DNA of 64,000 nucleotides from NCBI GenBank assembly GCA_963978905.1, contig OZ022261.1, positions 31,927,686 to 31,991,685 of the forward strand, given 5' to 3'. This DNA comes from Trichostrongylus colubriformis. Taxonomy: Eukaryota; Nematoda; Chromadorea; Rhabditida; Trichostrongylidae. The position numbers were made by a program, and so were the translations under genes. The notes under the pieces were generated by a model. The model worked only from the letters and a program-made list of their open reading frames with translations, was not told the DNA's origin and searched no databases. Below, in pieces: positions 1 through 13,600 of this stretch (position 1 is its first letter; each line of letters starts with the position of its first letter).

Positions 1-2100
1 TTATGGATTGAATTCGACGAAATTCGAGGAAAATCTCAGACAACCACCTGTGGAGTGAATAGAGCTTCGAAGACTTGACCCATTTCGGACGTCCTGGCAT
101 ACATCACCACGAAATGCTCTCTTCCTTCAGAAGACAACTAATTGAAGCAATCGTCCGCGGAAGTTCCATTCCATCACTCCAGATACAATACATGGAGAAA
201 AACGAAGAGAACCGCTAAATTTTCTACGTTCCAGAGCAGAAATCGAAAAAAAGTGGAAGAATAGCAATTCGGTCGAAATCCCGCCTAAAAACATTTGAAC
301 AGCCCTCAGCGGGTAAAGTGCAGCTAAATTTCTGCACCTAGTGTTGACTTGTTTCTTACTCTCTGCTTCCTCTGACCACGTGACTGTCGCCTCTTTGCTC
401 CCAAGCTCTCTAGCGTTCACGCCCACTCGGACGCCCCACCCCCGACCATTACTAGGAGCTCTATCTTATTTGAATTCTTGTATTTGCGTGTGAACTTTGC
501 ATTACCTCATTGCTCTTAGTGAACTGAACATAAATATGTGGGTAGCGGAGGATCTTCAAATTCAGAGGACGAATCCACTTACAATTCGATAAATTAGATT
601 GTATCCAAGGTTACAGCATCTATTCATCGACAGTTAACCCGATAAGTACATACTTTCCACCGATTCCATCATTTTTGCTAAATTTACTGAATTCTTGGCT
701 GTGAACGCAGTCTCACTCTTCTTTGTTCAGTCTACTGTAGAGAGCGGATGAACGCTCAGGTGCAGAGAAAGGAAGGCGTCGGGGAGGATAAAAAAAAGGG
801 CAATGCGATGATTAAAAAAATCTAGTGTTCTTTACAATAATGAGGTGAAGCATTTACAAATATGAAGGTGCATTATGAGCTCAGATATCCACTAGAGATA
901 ACGACATTTCTCACTCGATTTCACTATATCTGCACCATGTTTGTTTTCGTGAAATTCAGGCGCTTTCAGAGGTGCACAGCTGACAATCATCTGTGCAACT
1001 AGCAGCACACTGATGTTGTTCATGGTCCATTAGTTGATCGCTTCATCATATTTTTCAGAGGGACCTGCATCTCATTCATGAATTGACGTAGGACAGCTAT
1101 AACTTCAGAAGTAGTACCCGGACTTTTTATCCAACTTCGTAATATCATTTTGAATAGCTGTTAGGACAGTAAAATCCCTTGTTATCCGTAGTGCTACTTC
1201 CGTCGTCTTTCAAACTTGGACAGCACTTATCGTAATAGAACCATTCTAACAGGTTCTATAACCTATTACGTGGTGCTGTGGAAATTGGCGCCGCCCCTAC
1301 ATGCGTAGTCTAGTGATCAATTCCTGAGACAGTTCTTGCTCAGCGCAAGTGAGCATTCCATGCCACCGTTTTGAATCGGTTCCAGAATTTAATGGGAAGA
1401 AAAAACTCAAAAACACATATTGAGCTCACCCCAAGCTGTGGCAACTGCCCACATTATGTACATCTGGACTGGTGCCATCATTCCTCTAAGTTTTACTGCA
1501 ATGTAAATAAGATAAAATGAAAATGTTATCCTTAAATTTATTACCATTTCAGTCACTATTTATCCATAAATCTGTTTGGAAGGCCCAACGTCCTACGTTT
1601 CCTAATTTTTTAATTTCTTTTATCGTACATTTTTCATACATATTTTTTGACGTACAACGAAAATGAAATGCGAAAACCTTAGGACAAGCGAAAAAACTGA
1701 GAAGATGAGTTCATTATGTATATAGTACCAGTGTTCTGCGTTGAGTCGCTATAAATTAGACGGTTTCTAAGCAAGAGTTTCTTTAGCAGGGTTCCACCTA
1801 CACCACCATGCCTATGTTGCTCACTTAAATTTTGCACCAAGTGTGTATAACTTTGAATTTTTTGTAATTAAATATTTGATAAGTAATTAGCAATTTGATT
1901 TGAGTTTCTAGCAAATACTAATTTCATCTGAAAATTGAATTTTAATTCTGTCCCACGGTCAGAGCGCGTGGTGTTATTGGGCAGAATTTTTCTGAAGCTC
2001 ATGGAATGCAGGTGACGAACGATTGTGCCATAGGAGCATCCGTTCGCCTTCTCTAATTCGCGTATGGTGCAATAGGTGCAGCTTCAGCTTCAGGCGCACC
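1..2100. other. no gene recognised
   Basis: This AT-rich stretch holds only short scattered open frames with no splice-bounded exon or family motif that I can recognise. Short runs of A or T and ordinary unique-looking sequence are all I see. Confidence 0.5.
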
Positions 2101-2104
2101 GCGT

Positions 2105-2330
2105 TTCCATCGAATTCAGTCGGTCATCTACGGTAATTGAGGCTGGTATCTCCATCTTCGAAGTTGCTGAACCAACGACGAATGGTGCAATCGGTAGTTG
2201 TGCCTGAGCGAAGTGCAGCGTTGACGCTGACAGACGTGTTCCGCGAACTGGTGCTCGGTGCTCGTAACAGTAGATGGATTTTGAATTGGATTCGGTTAAG
2301 ATTTCATATGCTACACCACGAACCAACTTG
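2105..2330 (-). mobile_element. mariner transposase N-terminal remnant
   Basis: On the minus strand a frame encodes TTDCTIRRWFSNFEDGDTSL, which matches the second helix-turn-helix region of mariner transposases: a TxRRWF core followed by F-x-x-GD-x-SL. It is normally followed by an EDEPRSGRP-type linker, but here a stop follows almost at once. Upstream residues are less like the family and there is no catalytic domain nearby, so this is a dead fragment. No inverted terminal repeats were found. Confidence 0.55.
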
Positions 2331-2499
2331 AAGCGATATAGCTTTAAGTGTTGTGCTGGCTCTACATTTATCAATCTCAAATCTAAGGTGGCACCTGTCC
2401 TCCCTGCTTTTTTACTTTTTAAGAGACGTGTACAAGAAGAAACTGCTGAGCTGTGGTTGATTGAAGTGTACGTCTGCCTTAAACAGCGTAGCAAATAAA

Positions 2500-3830
2500 T
2501 AAATGAATAAATTGTGTTTATCTCTTTTTTAATTTAGCCTTGCGCAGCCGCGCGCGGTTTCATACCCATGGGACTGAAGCTTTGAGAGCTTTCTGCGGTG
2601 ACCTGGAGCCATACCCGAAGTCTGGGAAAATTTTAAAAGTGTTGTAAGTGGGAGAGAATTGATTAGGCCAGACAAAAGTTTCCACCGTTTTCCACATCGA
2701 CTAATTCGCGTTGATTTTTCAGCGCTAAATAACGCTACTCTACTCTTCAGATTGTTTGGGTACTACTTCGTAGAGAAAAACCTGCTCTTTCATCCGCGCA
2801 TAAAGCCCAAAAACGATTTCCAGAGGGCGCTCTATTCCAGCCGCTTTTTCAAGCCACAAAAAGGTACGATTTTCAGGGGGTGGTACAAGACGTCTCAAAA
2901 CTTCTAGGAAGTATGTCGCAGTCAACTAGGGATATAATAACTAGTTCAGGGAGGATTGTTGCCCCCTTGGATATCAGTATGGTAGCCATTTAAGTTTAAG
3001 ACAAGAGAGACAACTCTTCACAATGATACATGCTCTGGTCATTTTTCATGGCCTATCGAAAGCGCAGACTACCAAAATTCTGCGAGCGAGTCCTTGGAAT
3101 AGTAGCGCAACCTTTTTATGGAAAACTGACCAAAGTTCACCAGAAACACGCTCTCCTCTGGTGAACAGGTAAGGTCCTAGCGCTTCCCGCGATGCAGCCA
3201 AAACCCCCACATCCGCACATGAGATGTGTGAACAAAACAAGGTGCTTGAGTTCTGCTTTTCTCCTTGTGAACTCAGCACGTGTCCATAGTTTTTGTCACT
3301 CGGAAGCATCTCTCAGAGGAGATTGGTTCCAGCATATCAAAATTGCCCTTCAAAAATTTTCAGATTTCAAATACAGAGAATTGCCGAGTATAATGGCTTT
3401 TGATTTATAACAATCAATTGTGTTCGAGCGAAATTATGATCTGCAAAATTATGGCTATGAGGAACGGCGGATACTTTTTGAACGACAAAATATAAAGTAA
3501 CGTAAAAAATTCTTCTCATATTTTTACTTACCTGGATTCTGACGTGGTTGTAACTTCTGCAGACTACTTCTGAAACCACAAAGTAAAGAAGGGCGCGGTT
3601 TATCACACCAAACCACATATAAAAAGCAATAGACAAAGTAAAACGTAGGCTCTGAATTCACTAGAATGAAGATGACAATGCAACAAATACCATGGATAAT
3701 TTGGGCAAGAGCACTTAAAAAACATAGTCACTTGTGAGTTGAAAGTTCACTCGCTTTAGGCTTAATGTACTCAACAAATCTGGGAAATTTCGACAAATTC
3801 GTTATTGGAACTGGGTAAAAGCACGTGTTT
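2500..3830. other. no gene recognised (3' flank of QSOX gene)
   Basis: Open frames here are short, on both strands, and lack flanking splice signals or family motifs. The stretch lies beyond the QSOX polyadenylation signal. Confidence 0.4.
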
Positions 3831-3832
3831 CA

Positions 3833-3838
3833 TTTATT
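3833..3838 (-). terminator. AATAAA polyadenylation signal of the QSOX gene
   Basis: The minus strand reads AATAAA here, 33 bases past the QSOX stop codon. That is a normal spacing for a short nematode 3' untranslated region. Confidence 0.6.
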
Positions 3839-3870
3839 ACAACATATAGCGATTCTAAACAATGTTCGAG

Positions 3871-6800
3871 CTATCTAAATAGGAGTTTTGGTGACTGGTA
3901 CGGTTTGATTTGTGAGTAGTAATTAATAAGGAAATCTCTCGTCGGTTTCTCGTTAAACGAGCCATTGGCTGTGCAATTTGAGCAGAGGAATGAAGCCGGG
4001 AATTGAACTTTCGGAAATTGAGGATCTTCAGTGTCTCGCCCTTGCAGACGCGCATTTACGATATTGTGAGCTTTCCACAGGTACAAAATCACATCATCCG
4101 GTTTGTGAACCTGGAAATAGCAAAAAGTAGCAGTTTTCGGGGCTAATAACGAAATAGGTATGCCAATGCTGTAGCGTTACGTTGCACGCGGCAAAAAATC
4201 TCGAAGGTTCGAGATTTTTAAAATTCAAAAAGGCAAAAAGCTTTATTTACCTGCGCTTCTATAGGGAATGTACTGGTAGTCATTTTGAGGAAATGCTCAC
4301 GACAATGCAGACATCCGAAGAACGAGGTTACCCATGCGCGGATCGCTTGCAATGGCTCAAGCGGCTTGAAGTCGGCTACTGAAATTCATTAAATCCAGCC
4401 TCGTTCAAAGATCTCCATGAAAAACGAAGTGATTTGGCTGTCCAGAAAAGAATTGTAATTTTTTGTCGAGAATCAGCTCGCAGTTTCCGATCTCGCAAGT
4501 AATTCGGATCATGATAGAACTCACGGTGTTCTTCAGCTTGCTTATAAGAGGAGACGGTGAGCGCATGGAGCGCAATCCACAATCCACACGTGTAGCCACG
4601 GAATTGGCCACTTGATCCACGACAGTGATCCCAATCAGAGTTGACCGCGAACGGGCTGCCAGCAGCTTCCTGAAAACAGGTTTCATTATACAAATTCCGA
4701 CAAAAGTTGGGTTGACTAGAAATCTGTGGGCACTGTGGGCGTAGGGGTGGAGCCGTGCGCTGTTGGTGAGAGGCCCACCGATGGGGAGTTAGCAGCAATT
4801 GTTATGGGTCCACACCACCCATCTCAGCTGCCCACTGCTTTCGATACTCTCCGGCGCACTGTGGACAGTTAACAGTTGCGATTCAATGGTAAATTTTTGT
4901 ACAATTTTAAATGTAATCGGATCTGCATATATAGAGATATGCGTCTCTCTTCAACGCCGAATTCAGGAGGAAGCCCCGTGCTCACCTCTGCTGCAATGAA
5001 CTCCTTCTGCCAGTCGTCGGTCGGAATGGAGTTGTCTAGTCCTCGATTCTCAATGAAATCTCTCAAGCGAGCAAACACCTTGACAGCTCGTGTCGACCGA
5101 TCCAACAATGTCTGCAAAATATTCGCAACAAAAATTTCAGTTGTCGGTCCAGGAAAATTCGAATTCGAAATTCGGTCCAGGAATGTACCGCGTATAATCC
5201 TGATGTCCAAAGCTCCTCCAACAAATCTTATTGACAAATTTCATTGACAAACGTTACTTTGCGGAAATGTCACTTATTGAGAACATTAACTGAGTTCGCA
5301 AAATTTCAAATGAGCCATGATCTAGTGAGGAGCCTATCAACAAACTCTCTCCCGCAGCATTAAATCTCACTGTCTGAATATTGTTGGGAATCACTGCCTC
5401 TGTGTCAGTCGCAATAAAAAGTTTACCGGTAAATATCAACGAGCTGATACAAACCAGACCGAAACTGAAAATCACTAAGCAAGAGCGGGTAAGCACGTAT
5501 CAACTCTTACAAGGTGTAATGGTTCCTCCGAAGGGAACCCGGCAAAGAGCTCATTTTTGTCGACTGGCTAGCGAGTGGCTAGTAGGTGTAGGCGAAACAT
5601 GGAGCCATTGGTAGATTAACATTGGGAAAACTCACATTATTGCCATAGGTAGTCGTGACAGGGAAGTGGTCTGCCAGAAGGCTGACGAAAGCATGAAGAG
5701 CCGTTAGATTAGTACCAAATAACGGCATTCCGCTTCGCGAACTCTCACGGAATAGGGCGTATCGCATCGCTTTCAACATGTCCACCTCAGAGACGTAGTA
5801 AAGCGAGCGACATCTAAAATTCCTCATATCCAGCAAAACAGTGTTTTATACTAGCCAAAAAACCATTTTAATGGTACTAGTAAGTCCACGTTCGTACTCA
5901 GCGTCGGCAAGGTGTGACTGCATTCACGGGCAGCGAGGCAGAGTAACACGGAGGAGATGCAGAGACACGACACAGGCAACGAGGCAGGGTGGCATAAGCG
6001 GAGACGCAGAGACAATCAGCCACGCCCTGCCGTCGGCACCGCAGAGTATGAACCCGGCCTTAGTAGTTTCTCTGCCACCAATTATGACGTGAACTTGATA
6101 ATGTTACTTCTATTGCAAATCTTACTTTTCTGGATCCTTATCACATGGATTCGTCTTATTTTTGCGACTATGGAATTGTACTGATTGAGTTGTTTCTGGA
6201 TCACTGGATAGGAAGCCTTCCAGCTCCGCTAGTAGGAGTCGACGGAGCCTAAAATACTTTGGATGCTGAAATCAGCCTTTTTTCTATAAAGGTTCATTTG
6301 TGTGATGTTACAATTGTGATAGGGTTGTTCAGTTTACTTGACTGTCTATAGTGTAGCCTCCGTTGAGCAAAGAGCTTCAGATCCTTACTTTGAGTCTTTT
6401 TGAACAGATTCATCGGAAAGGGAAAACTTGACTGCTTTGGACTTTGGGTGTTCGCTACAATTCTTACACTTGCGCATCTTGCTGAAAACCATTACGATGA
6501 GAGGGAAAGCGTGAAACTCACTGCATTCATTTTACATAGATCACTGGGCTTACTGAGAAACTGCAAGCTGGTGGGAGGATCGACGCCATCCATAATTAGT
6601 GGTCATCTTCTTTTCGAGAGGAAAGACGGAAGTAGTGGATTGGGTCGATCCACCCATTAACTTGCGACACGCCCTCAGCGCCATCAGCTTTTAACTAGTC
6701 ACAATTTATCATGGTTTCTCCGAAAGTCAACTTTCTGAAATAAAAAATTTGAATGATCTCACTCCACGACAAGAATAGGCTTCTTATCGGCTCGCTTGAA

Positions 6801-9800
6801 GATAGCCAATGATGGAAAGTCGGTGAGCCGTAGAGCGTCAGCCAGAGGGTGGTTTTTCAAGCAACGTCGGACAAGGAGACGATCACGCTTCTTGTGCAGA
6901 TCCAGTAACAACTGAAAGTTGTGCAGCCATAGAAGTAAGCCCCATCGAATACATTGACCATTCATAACTAAGGCATCCATGGGAATGGAATGCCGGTTTA
7001 CCACATCCATTGCCAGAGGTTTTAACAGAATTCGAACCCCAGAATTCAATCTTTCCCCGAATCACAATTCCTTGATAATCCTTACCTGAGCACCAGTAAG
7101 GCTAGCCTGATGATTTTCGAAAATAATGGCTGTATACTGAGCACTGGCTGGTGTACCTTCCCAGAGATCTGCCCATGTTACGAAGCTAAAAATGGTATTA
7201 ACAGTGAGACGTGTTAGTGATGGGCGTAACTACGGCAGAACAAACTCACTCTCCTAGATAGTCGAATCTTGGCCAATCACTAAAACGATTTACTGAGTAG
7301 TCGTCCATAACTACCTGTAAATTTCCCCGTAGTTTATAAAATATAGCTGAATGCCCGTTTGAAACTCGCTAATGGTCTTTCAACTTGCCAAAATTTTTCC
7401 GAACCATACCTTTGTTAATTGATCTCTCATCTCGGACAGTGATTGATATGGACGAAGTTTTGAGCCAGCAAAAGCATCTGTTGAATTCCGAGGGAAATAC
7501 TGAAAAAGTGTAAGCATAATAATGAATAGAAGACCTCATTCAACAATCATTACAATGAAATGATTTGCAGCAAACATTTCACAGCGGCCGAAAGACCATT
7601 AAAGACACATTTCGCGCTCGCTGGGTGGAGTAACGGATGACTCTCCATTGGTCGTCGGCGGCTGGGAGGCGGTCTCTCCACACCCTATTGCCTGCAGTGG
7701 GGCATGGTCGATCCGCACCCAGCGCCCGACAACCAGTGAAGAGTCAACTGTTACTCCACCCACCAGCTAGCGCGGAATGTTCCTTTAAATCTCCATAGTT
7801 TCCTTTAGACGCTTTATTACAGTAAATAATAGAGAACTTACAAAACATATTGTACTTACTTTTATGAATGGGAAAAATTGCACATTATTACTCTGGCAGG
7901 TGATTTGATTGGCAGAATCAGCGCAGTTGATAGCAGCAATCTTCACAACATCCTGCCATCCACGGACATCCTTCGCCAATTCTTTGTAAAGTGGTGCAAA
8001 TGATCGGCAATGACCGCACCAGTCCGAATAGAACTGTAAATCACAAAAAAAAAGATTAACTATCGTTATATCTCCGTCATAACTTGTTATAAAGTTGTTG
8101 ATAAGGTCATCAAAAAAGAAGTTTCTATCTGTTTCCAAAGGCAGCGCAGAAGCGATAATCAGGGTATTCAGAAAGCGTAGTATGCTAATTGAGACCACTA
8201 TATTAACTGAGACAGCTGCAGCAACAGGAATTCGTACATGAGTTTCCGGCGTGATGTAAGTGCTTCGGGCCAATGAAGGAACCCCACTGCATGTCTTCGG
8301 CTTCGACATTTGAGATCGCCCAGCAGACGATCACACAGTTAATGCGTGCCGAAAAAACAGCAATTTCACATTTCCGAGGGATCGGCAAAAAAGTGGGGAC
8401 TGCTCGAATCACCATTAATGTGAATCATTGCGCCACAGAATTGCTTGAGGCTGATCGATTCTGTCAGAATACGCAACGTACACTTTTTTGGATCAAACAG
8501 GCTATGGAGTTGGGCAATAATTTTTTAAGTCGAGCCTGCCAGACCTGCTTTTGGCGTATCTCATCAAAGTGGATATAATGCACATTGGCTTTATGAATGA
8601 CTTGCGCAACCAGATGTGGGAAGAGTCTGATCTGGTAGATCTACGGAAAGAAGCGTAGTTAAACTCTGGCACCTTTTGAAACTGAAATTCTTTTTTCACC
8701 AGAAGGCTCATTTCCTGATGTTATCCTTGGTGGGACGACGTTAGTAGAGCATAAAAGATTGGGAAATCACAGTGGCTTCCGTAAGAGATTCCAATTGTGC
8801 GATTCGTAGCTGATCCATTGTAAATTCTACCAATAGTTATAGCATCCACACATTCCTCTTCACGAAAAAGAAGCAGTGTGGCATTCCCCGACCGGCATAC
8901 GACCCTTACCCTTTTCCCACTGATAATGAGATCCCCATCTACTTGAGGATCCTTCAAGCCATGTTTGACCCTGTTACCAACCCCTGAATCATGTTCCAAA
9001 TGTCATGCATCGTGACACAGTATGCTTTTTGCGCGTGTACCTTTATTTCAAAAAGTGCGTGACATTTGCACACGAAAGGTGGTTGCGATTTGAATTGTGA
9101 GTGGAACACACTTGAGGCACCATACCACCAGCAAAAAGAAGAATATCCCATTTTGGATCGCCCTCAACGACTCTCGCCAAATACCGCACCACACGGTGCG
9201 ACGCGACCATTTTGACTTATCTGAATATCACCGGTCTCTATTAGGCAAGGTAGAGGGTTCGTTCCCTGAACGCCAGCATCCATAAGATTTACCATAATGA
9301 ACCTTTTCAGGGAGCAGCATCCCCAGTCTCAAAACTTCAAGTTGTCGTCTCACTCCGCGCGAGCTTAAAGGACTCGTCCACGGAAAATGAGTTTTTCTGT
9401 TACCCATATATTTACGTTGTATTTGCCCATGGCAGCATGCGAAGTTTCACGTGAACAAATATGAATCCCGCTAAGAAACAGCACCACAAAATCTCGTCCG
9501 GGTGGGTGGGGCCTACGAACAAGTGTCCACCCCGTCGTCGGCCGCGATCGGAGACGCTGTAGGAACTGAAAGTTACGTGATCAGTCCCATTCCCCGTTCC
9601 CAACAGTGATGGGCGACGGGACGGGACATTTACTCGGAGGCCCCACCCACCCGGCCGAGAATTAGGGGAGCTGTATATCAGCCATACTCTCACTTTTTAG
9701 CGTGAAACTTTGCACGCGGTCCTTATCGGACAAATACAACATAAATATATAGGTGACAAAGACTCATTTGTCCGTGGACGATTCCTTTAGGGTTCTGCAG

Positions 9801-10695
9801 GAATGGTATCCATAGGTTTCATGAACGCTGAACGCTGGCAAGGAAGCGAGTAGCAATAGCGGATATTACCAATCCCGAATTTTTGTGTGCGATGAAATAA
9901 TCATCGGTTCGAATAATCAAAATCCCAGGATTTTCCGGCCATTTCATTACATTTGTGCTCCATCCTAAATGTGCTACTTTTTTGGACAGCAAAAGAGCTG
10001 ACCTAAGGAAAGTCCATTAGGGCGTTAAGAGCTTTTCAGAATGATTTTTGCAATTTGCAAGAGACCATGCACAAATCACAAGAATGCTGTTTGCTGCCGC
10101 GAAATGCTGTAATGCTCAAAAGGCGTAAAAATTTTCTCGGAAAAATTCCAATTTCGACATTTAAATTTTTTTCGAATTTTAAGCGCTGTCGGTCCAATTG
10201 TTGAGATTTTTCGTTTTGATTTTTAGCTAGTGATGATGAGTCGATTCATGCGAATTCGAAGAAGATGAGGGCTAGGCACTGCATAAAGACGATAGTACCG
10301 TATATGCTGCTCATGTCCGAGCTAACGCGACGGCTTTTTCGCTACTTTTTTGGTGCTCCTAAAACTGGTTATACGGCGTGCATACTCCTTTAAGGCGTTA
10401 CGGAAAATTACCTATATAAGGAAAAGCCCCCTGCAATTTTTACGTTTACGTTTTTTAATTGTATAGGTAATTAGTGAAATAAAAATGTTACAAGTCATAC
10501 ACTTACCTCTACTAAATATGATGTACACTTTTTGTCATAGCAGTATATTGTGTCATTAAATGTGTTGTCATCGAGTTGAATAACTAGATCTTCTGGTGCA
10601 TAAAGCGTTGGATTGACACCTTTTGGTACAGTACCATAACTGGCAACTTCACATAATGCCAATGGCAATAGCAATAGAAATATATAAAGCAACAT
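3871..10695 (-). CDS. quiescin sulfhydryl oxidase (QSOX), 11 exons, 527 aa
   Basis: QSOX oxidises cysteine pairs to disulfides in secretory proteins and passes the electrons through FAD to oxygen, giving peroxide. Exons (minus strand, in order): 10695-10507, 8033-7860, 7499-7410, 7314-7250, 7185-7086, 6911-6763, 5813-5636, 5111-4986, 4669-4525, 4378-4251, 4110-3871; every junction has GT/AG ends and keeps frame. Residues 1-15 are a signal peptide (MLLYIFLLLLPLALC). The thioredoxin domain follows with active site WCGHC (C69, C72). The Erv/ALR domain carries RGYTCGLW (C385), the flavin-site disulfide GCLHCREHF (C428, C431) and a distal FLCSNC (C491, C494). The protein ends soon after the Erv domain without a membrane helix, so secretion is likely. 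The start abuts an acceptor (AATTTCAG|ATG), suggesting spliced-leader addition. Intron 1 is about 2.5 kb. C. elegans has several QSOX paralogues and I cannot say which is the orthologue. A short extra exon in the 6.76-5.81 kb intron cannot be excluded. Confidence 0.93.
5881..6062. mobile_element. foldback MITE, CGTTCATACT family, in QSOX intron 6
   Basis: The left end reads TAAGTCCACGTTCGTACTCA and the reverse complement of the right end reads TAAGGCCGGGTTCATACTCT. The similarity continues inward through GCGTCGGC/GCGGTGCCGACGGC. The interior is GC-rich with GCAGCGAGGCAG-type blocks. It lies wholly inside a QSOX intron. Related copies are at 26.9, 47.3, 58.8 and 60.3 kb. Confidence 0.7.
7597..7790. 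mobile_element. foldback MITE in QSOX intron 2
   Basis: The two ends are inverted copies. The left side runs ...TTTCGCGCTCGCTGGGTGGAG and the reverse complement of the right side runs ...TTCCGCGCTAGCTGGTGGGTGGAG. Both continue through GTAAC..TGACTCT and a G/C-rich block. About 75 bases per arm are alike, so the element can form a long hairpin. It is a different family from the CGTTCATACT elements. Confidence 0.65.
9364..9792. mobile_element. long terminal-inverted-repeat MITE in QSOX intron 1
   Basis: Left end CTTAAAGGACTCGTCCACGG and right end (reverse complement) CCCTAAAGGAATCGTCCACGG continue as inverted copies for roughly 100 bases, including CATATATTTA and GTTGTATTTG. The centre is GC-rich (GGTGGGTGGGGCC ... 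GGCCCCACCCACC). A diverged second copy sits at 27.66-28.10 kb. No transposase is encoded. Confidence 0.75.
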
Positions 10696-10699
10696 CTGA

Positions 10700-13600
10700 A
10701 ATTATTTGCAAATCAGACTGATAGGTTGATCTGAAACGATTGAACATTTCAAGGTGGACTCCGACGGACAAATGTTTGTTCAGCTTGCGAACAATTGCGG
10801 CTATCTTTTGTCATTGTTGAAAATAAGTCGTGAAGTGGACGCAGTGATACTCATGAAGGAAAGAGCTCCATCAATCATCATATTTTCAGAAATCGAAAGA
10901 AATGTATGAGAAATAGAACTTTTCAATTCTTAGCGATTAAGGAAAGTTCTACCGAGTAAGTAGACGAGGCACGAGGTCCACGAAGAAGTAAAAATGGCAA
11001 TTCAGCACATTACCAGCAGGATAAATACACCGAAAAAGGTCGATGAGTACTTAAACTTGCACTCTCTGTCAACACTAATACCGTAGCCTTTACAATCTGA
11101 TCCTGACTACCTGTATTTGCACTTTTTGGCTTGAGTCGTTTAAGTACATGTCATAAGATGGTGTTTACGATTTTCGAGAAATGTTACTGATCACTACCGT
11201 AACTCCCCAAGAAAGGAATTTAGATCTAAGTTATGCGCAGAATTTCAGTTTGCACACATCCTAATTCTCTGAGGTACCCATCGCGAAATATTAGAAATAG
11301 TGGAGTAAAAATGACTCGTGAATTTCATATTGCGAATAAACTTATTTTTTTATGAATTTGGTCTTGAAAGAGGGAATTTGATTAATATGGATGAAGTTCG
11401 TGAAATGGTGAAGGCGATGAAGAATTTTACATCCATTATAATATTGGGCAAAGAAAGTGAATGAGAAAACATATGTGACGAAGAATCATACAATAAAATC
11501 AGCACTTTTGTGAACCTACGGAAATATTTAAAAATTGAAAAAAACTACTGTGAGGAAACAACTTCGAAAAAAATTTTATGGTCCATCCTGTATGGAGTAC
11601 TGAATCATGAAGCAGCTTTGGGGGTGATCCGGTCTCACCACAATTTCGTGAAAGTAGGGGCAGAGTACTTCCGAAAAGGAGTAGAGCTGTGACTAGTACA
11701 GGCAGGAGTCGTTGGGGAGGTCTCTTTATACAAACACAAGGCACAATTCACAACACAGAGCGAGGAACCCGGTACTTAGCAAGTGACCTTTTAAACTTGG
11801 TAGCAGGCCCCGTGGACTCATCATATCAGATCGCCACCAACCCACCATCACACATACCCGCTGGTGTCAGAACGTTGGCTAACAGAGCCCTATTGTTTGG
11901 CGCGCGCTAAACGATCGCACTAATCGTGTGTGAGGGTGGGGAGAGATCCTAGACCAGTCCTGTCGTCGTCGAAACTGGACCATCATCAACATCCTATTTA
12001 ACCAATTACGTCTTATAGTTACTCTACGATACCTGAGGAAAATTCCACTAAACCTATCTTTGTCTGATGTGACCATGATCATGATATCAGATTGTATCGA
12101 AAAATTTTGCAATATCTCTGAAATTTTTACTTTTTCACATCTATACACCAAAAGCTGAAACTTAATGCTTAATAATCATTTCATTAATTTTAGTGATCCA
12201 TGTTCATATATCGTGATGTAATAAACATCCAAAGTCAAAAATCAAACCAGTTGAATTTCAAATAGAAATAAAAATGGGTGAAATATCAACTCAAAACCAA
12301 CTAGGGGTGACTTTGACCACCGCTCCCTTGCTGCCGTTGGAGCCCAGGCGACCCTCTCAAAGGAGGAGCAACAGCAGTTCATCTCTGGAATCGTTCGCTT
12401 GCCGCAGGCATAGAGATTGGAATAAGCAAATGATTTGTTCAGTTACACTGGGTGTCCTCTTATGCATCTCAGCTTGCTTAATGAAGTTCCAGAAAATTCT
12501 TTAAAAAATGCAGCAAAACCTTTCCCACTAATAACGTGTCACGCATGAATTTCTGGTTGACTCTGCACAGCTTCAGACGAATTATCTTCATCAAATTGTC
12601 GAATGATGAATTTGCTTGCAGGTAACGGGTTTTCACGTAAAAAAAACGAAATGTCAAAATTTGCAGAAGGTCTGCACTACGCTGCCTTTCTTCTCATTTC
12701 CAAAAATATCTATTTCAACGCTGACGTCTTAAGAGCATTGCACTTGTCCTCTATCCTGTACGATCAAAGAAATGCGAAAACAAAAAAGGAATTCATTCCA
12801 AGGTGAGCTTCTTCGCTTTGCGAAGCATTAATTTCGGACAGCATGATCTCACGGCCACATTATTGTGTGATCGCATGTGTCTTTTTGCGCTCTCTAACTT
12901 GAGCGTGCTATCTTCCCTCCAGAACGATGTTCTGTGACCTCTCAGGCCTTGCGTTGCGAAAGGAAAATAGCGCGTTCGAGTGAGAGTGCGCACGACGACA
13001 CATGTAATGGTGCGAATCCGAGTTTGCGAGGTTTGGCAGTAATTTCGGGGGCGGTAATCAGTACGAAGTCGTATACGGCACGCCGAGGTTTTATTTGAAT
13101 TGTTGCAAAGGCGATTTCTGAATTTTGGAGCTTCTGCTCACCATCATTGCAAGGTCTCACTCATGGATGCACCAAAACTTGAACGTGATCAATACACCTA
13201 CTGAAGTCTACGTGTGCAGTACTGAATCAGCCGATAAGTGTAATCCAAGTCTCACTGAAAAATGTTTTTCGTTGCTGCTTTGTGACATAACCTAACCTTT
13301 TAACCATCTGCTGCATGATTTTTCACTAGGCTATGATCACAAGTATGGTCTAGGCATGATATAGTTCCAAAGGCTCGTCAGGGACAGGCTCTACTGACAA
13401 GGCGTCAAAACCACAAAAAAACCATTTCAAGCACAGCAATTCGAAATAAATAAATATTAACTAAATGCAGATTGTTCCATGCATGTATTTCGGACCAGGT
13501 AGGCTCAGGGTATCTGAGGTGTGATGATTAGGAGCATGCTCCAAATGTGTAGGAAGAGGAGGTTATGGCAAAATGGATAGTCCTCTAGTTCGCTTCTAAT

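Noticed and set aside
2090..2494. 134-codon minus-strand frame
   Set aside because: The mariner motif in this region is read in a different frame, so this long frame is a shadow.
4182..4382. Plus-strand frame reading ECTGSHFEEM, resembling the C-x-x-C-x-x-H-F signature of sulfhydryl oxidases
   Set aside because: The true QSOX exon (GCLHCREHF) lies on the minus strand over the same bases; the plus-strand likeness is an antisense coincidence.
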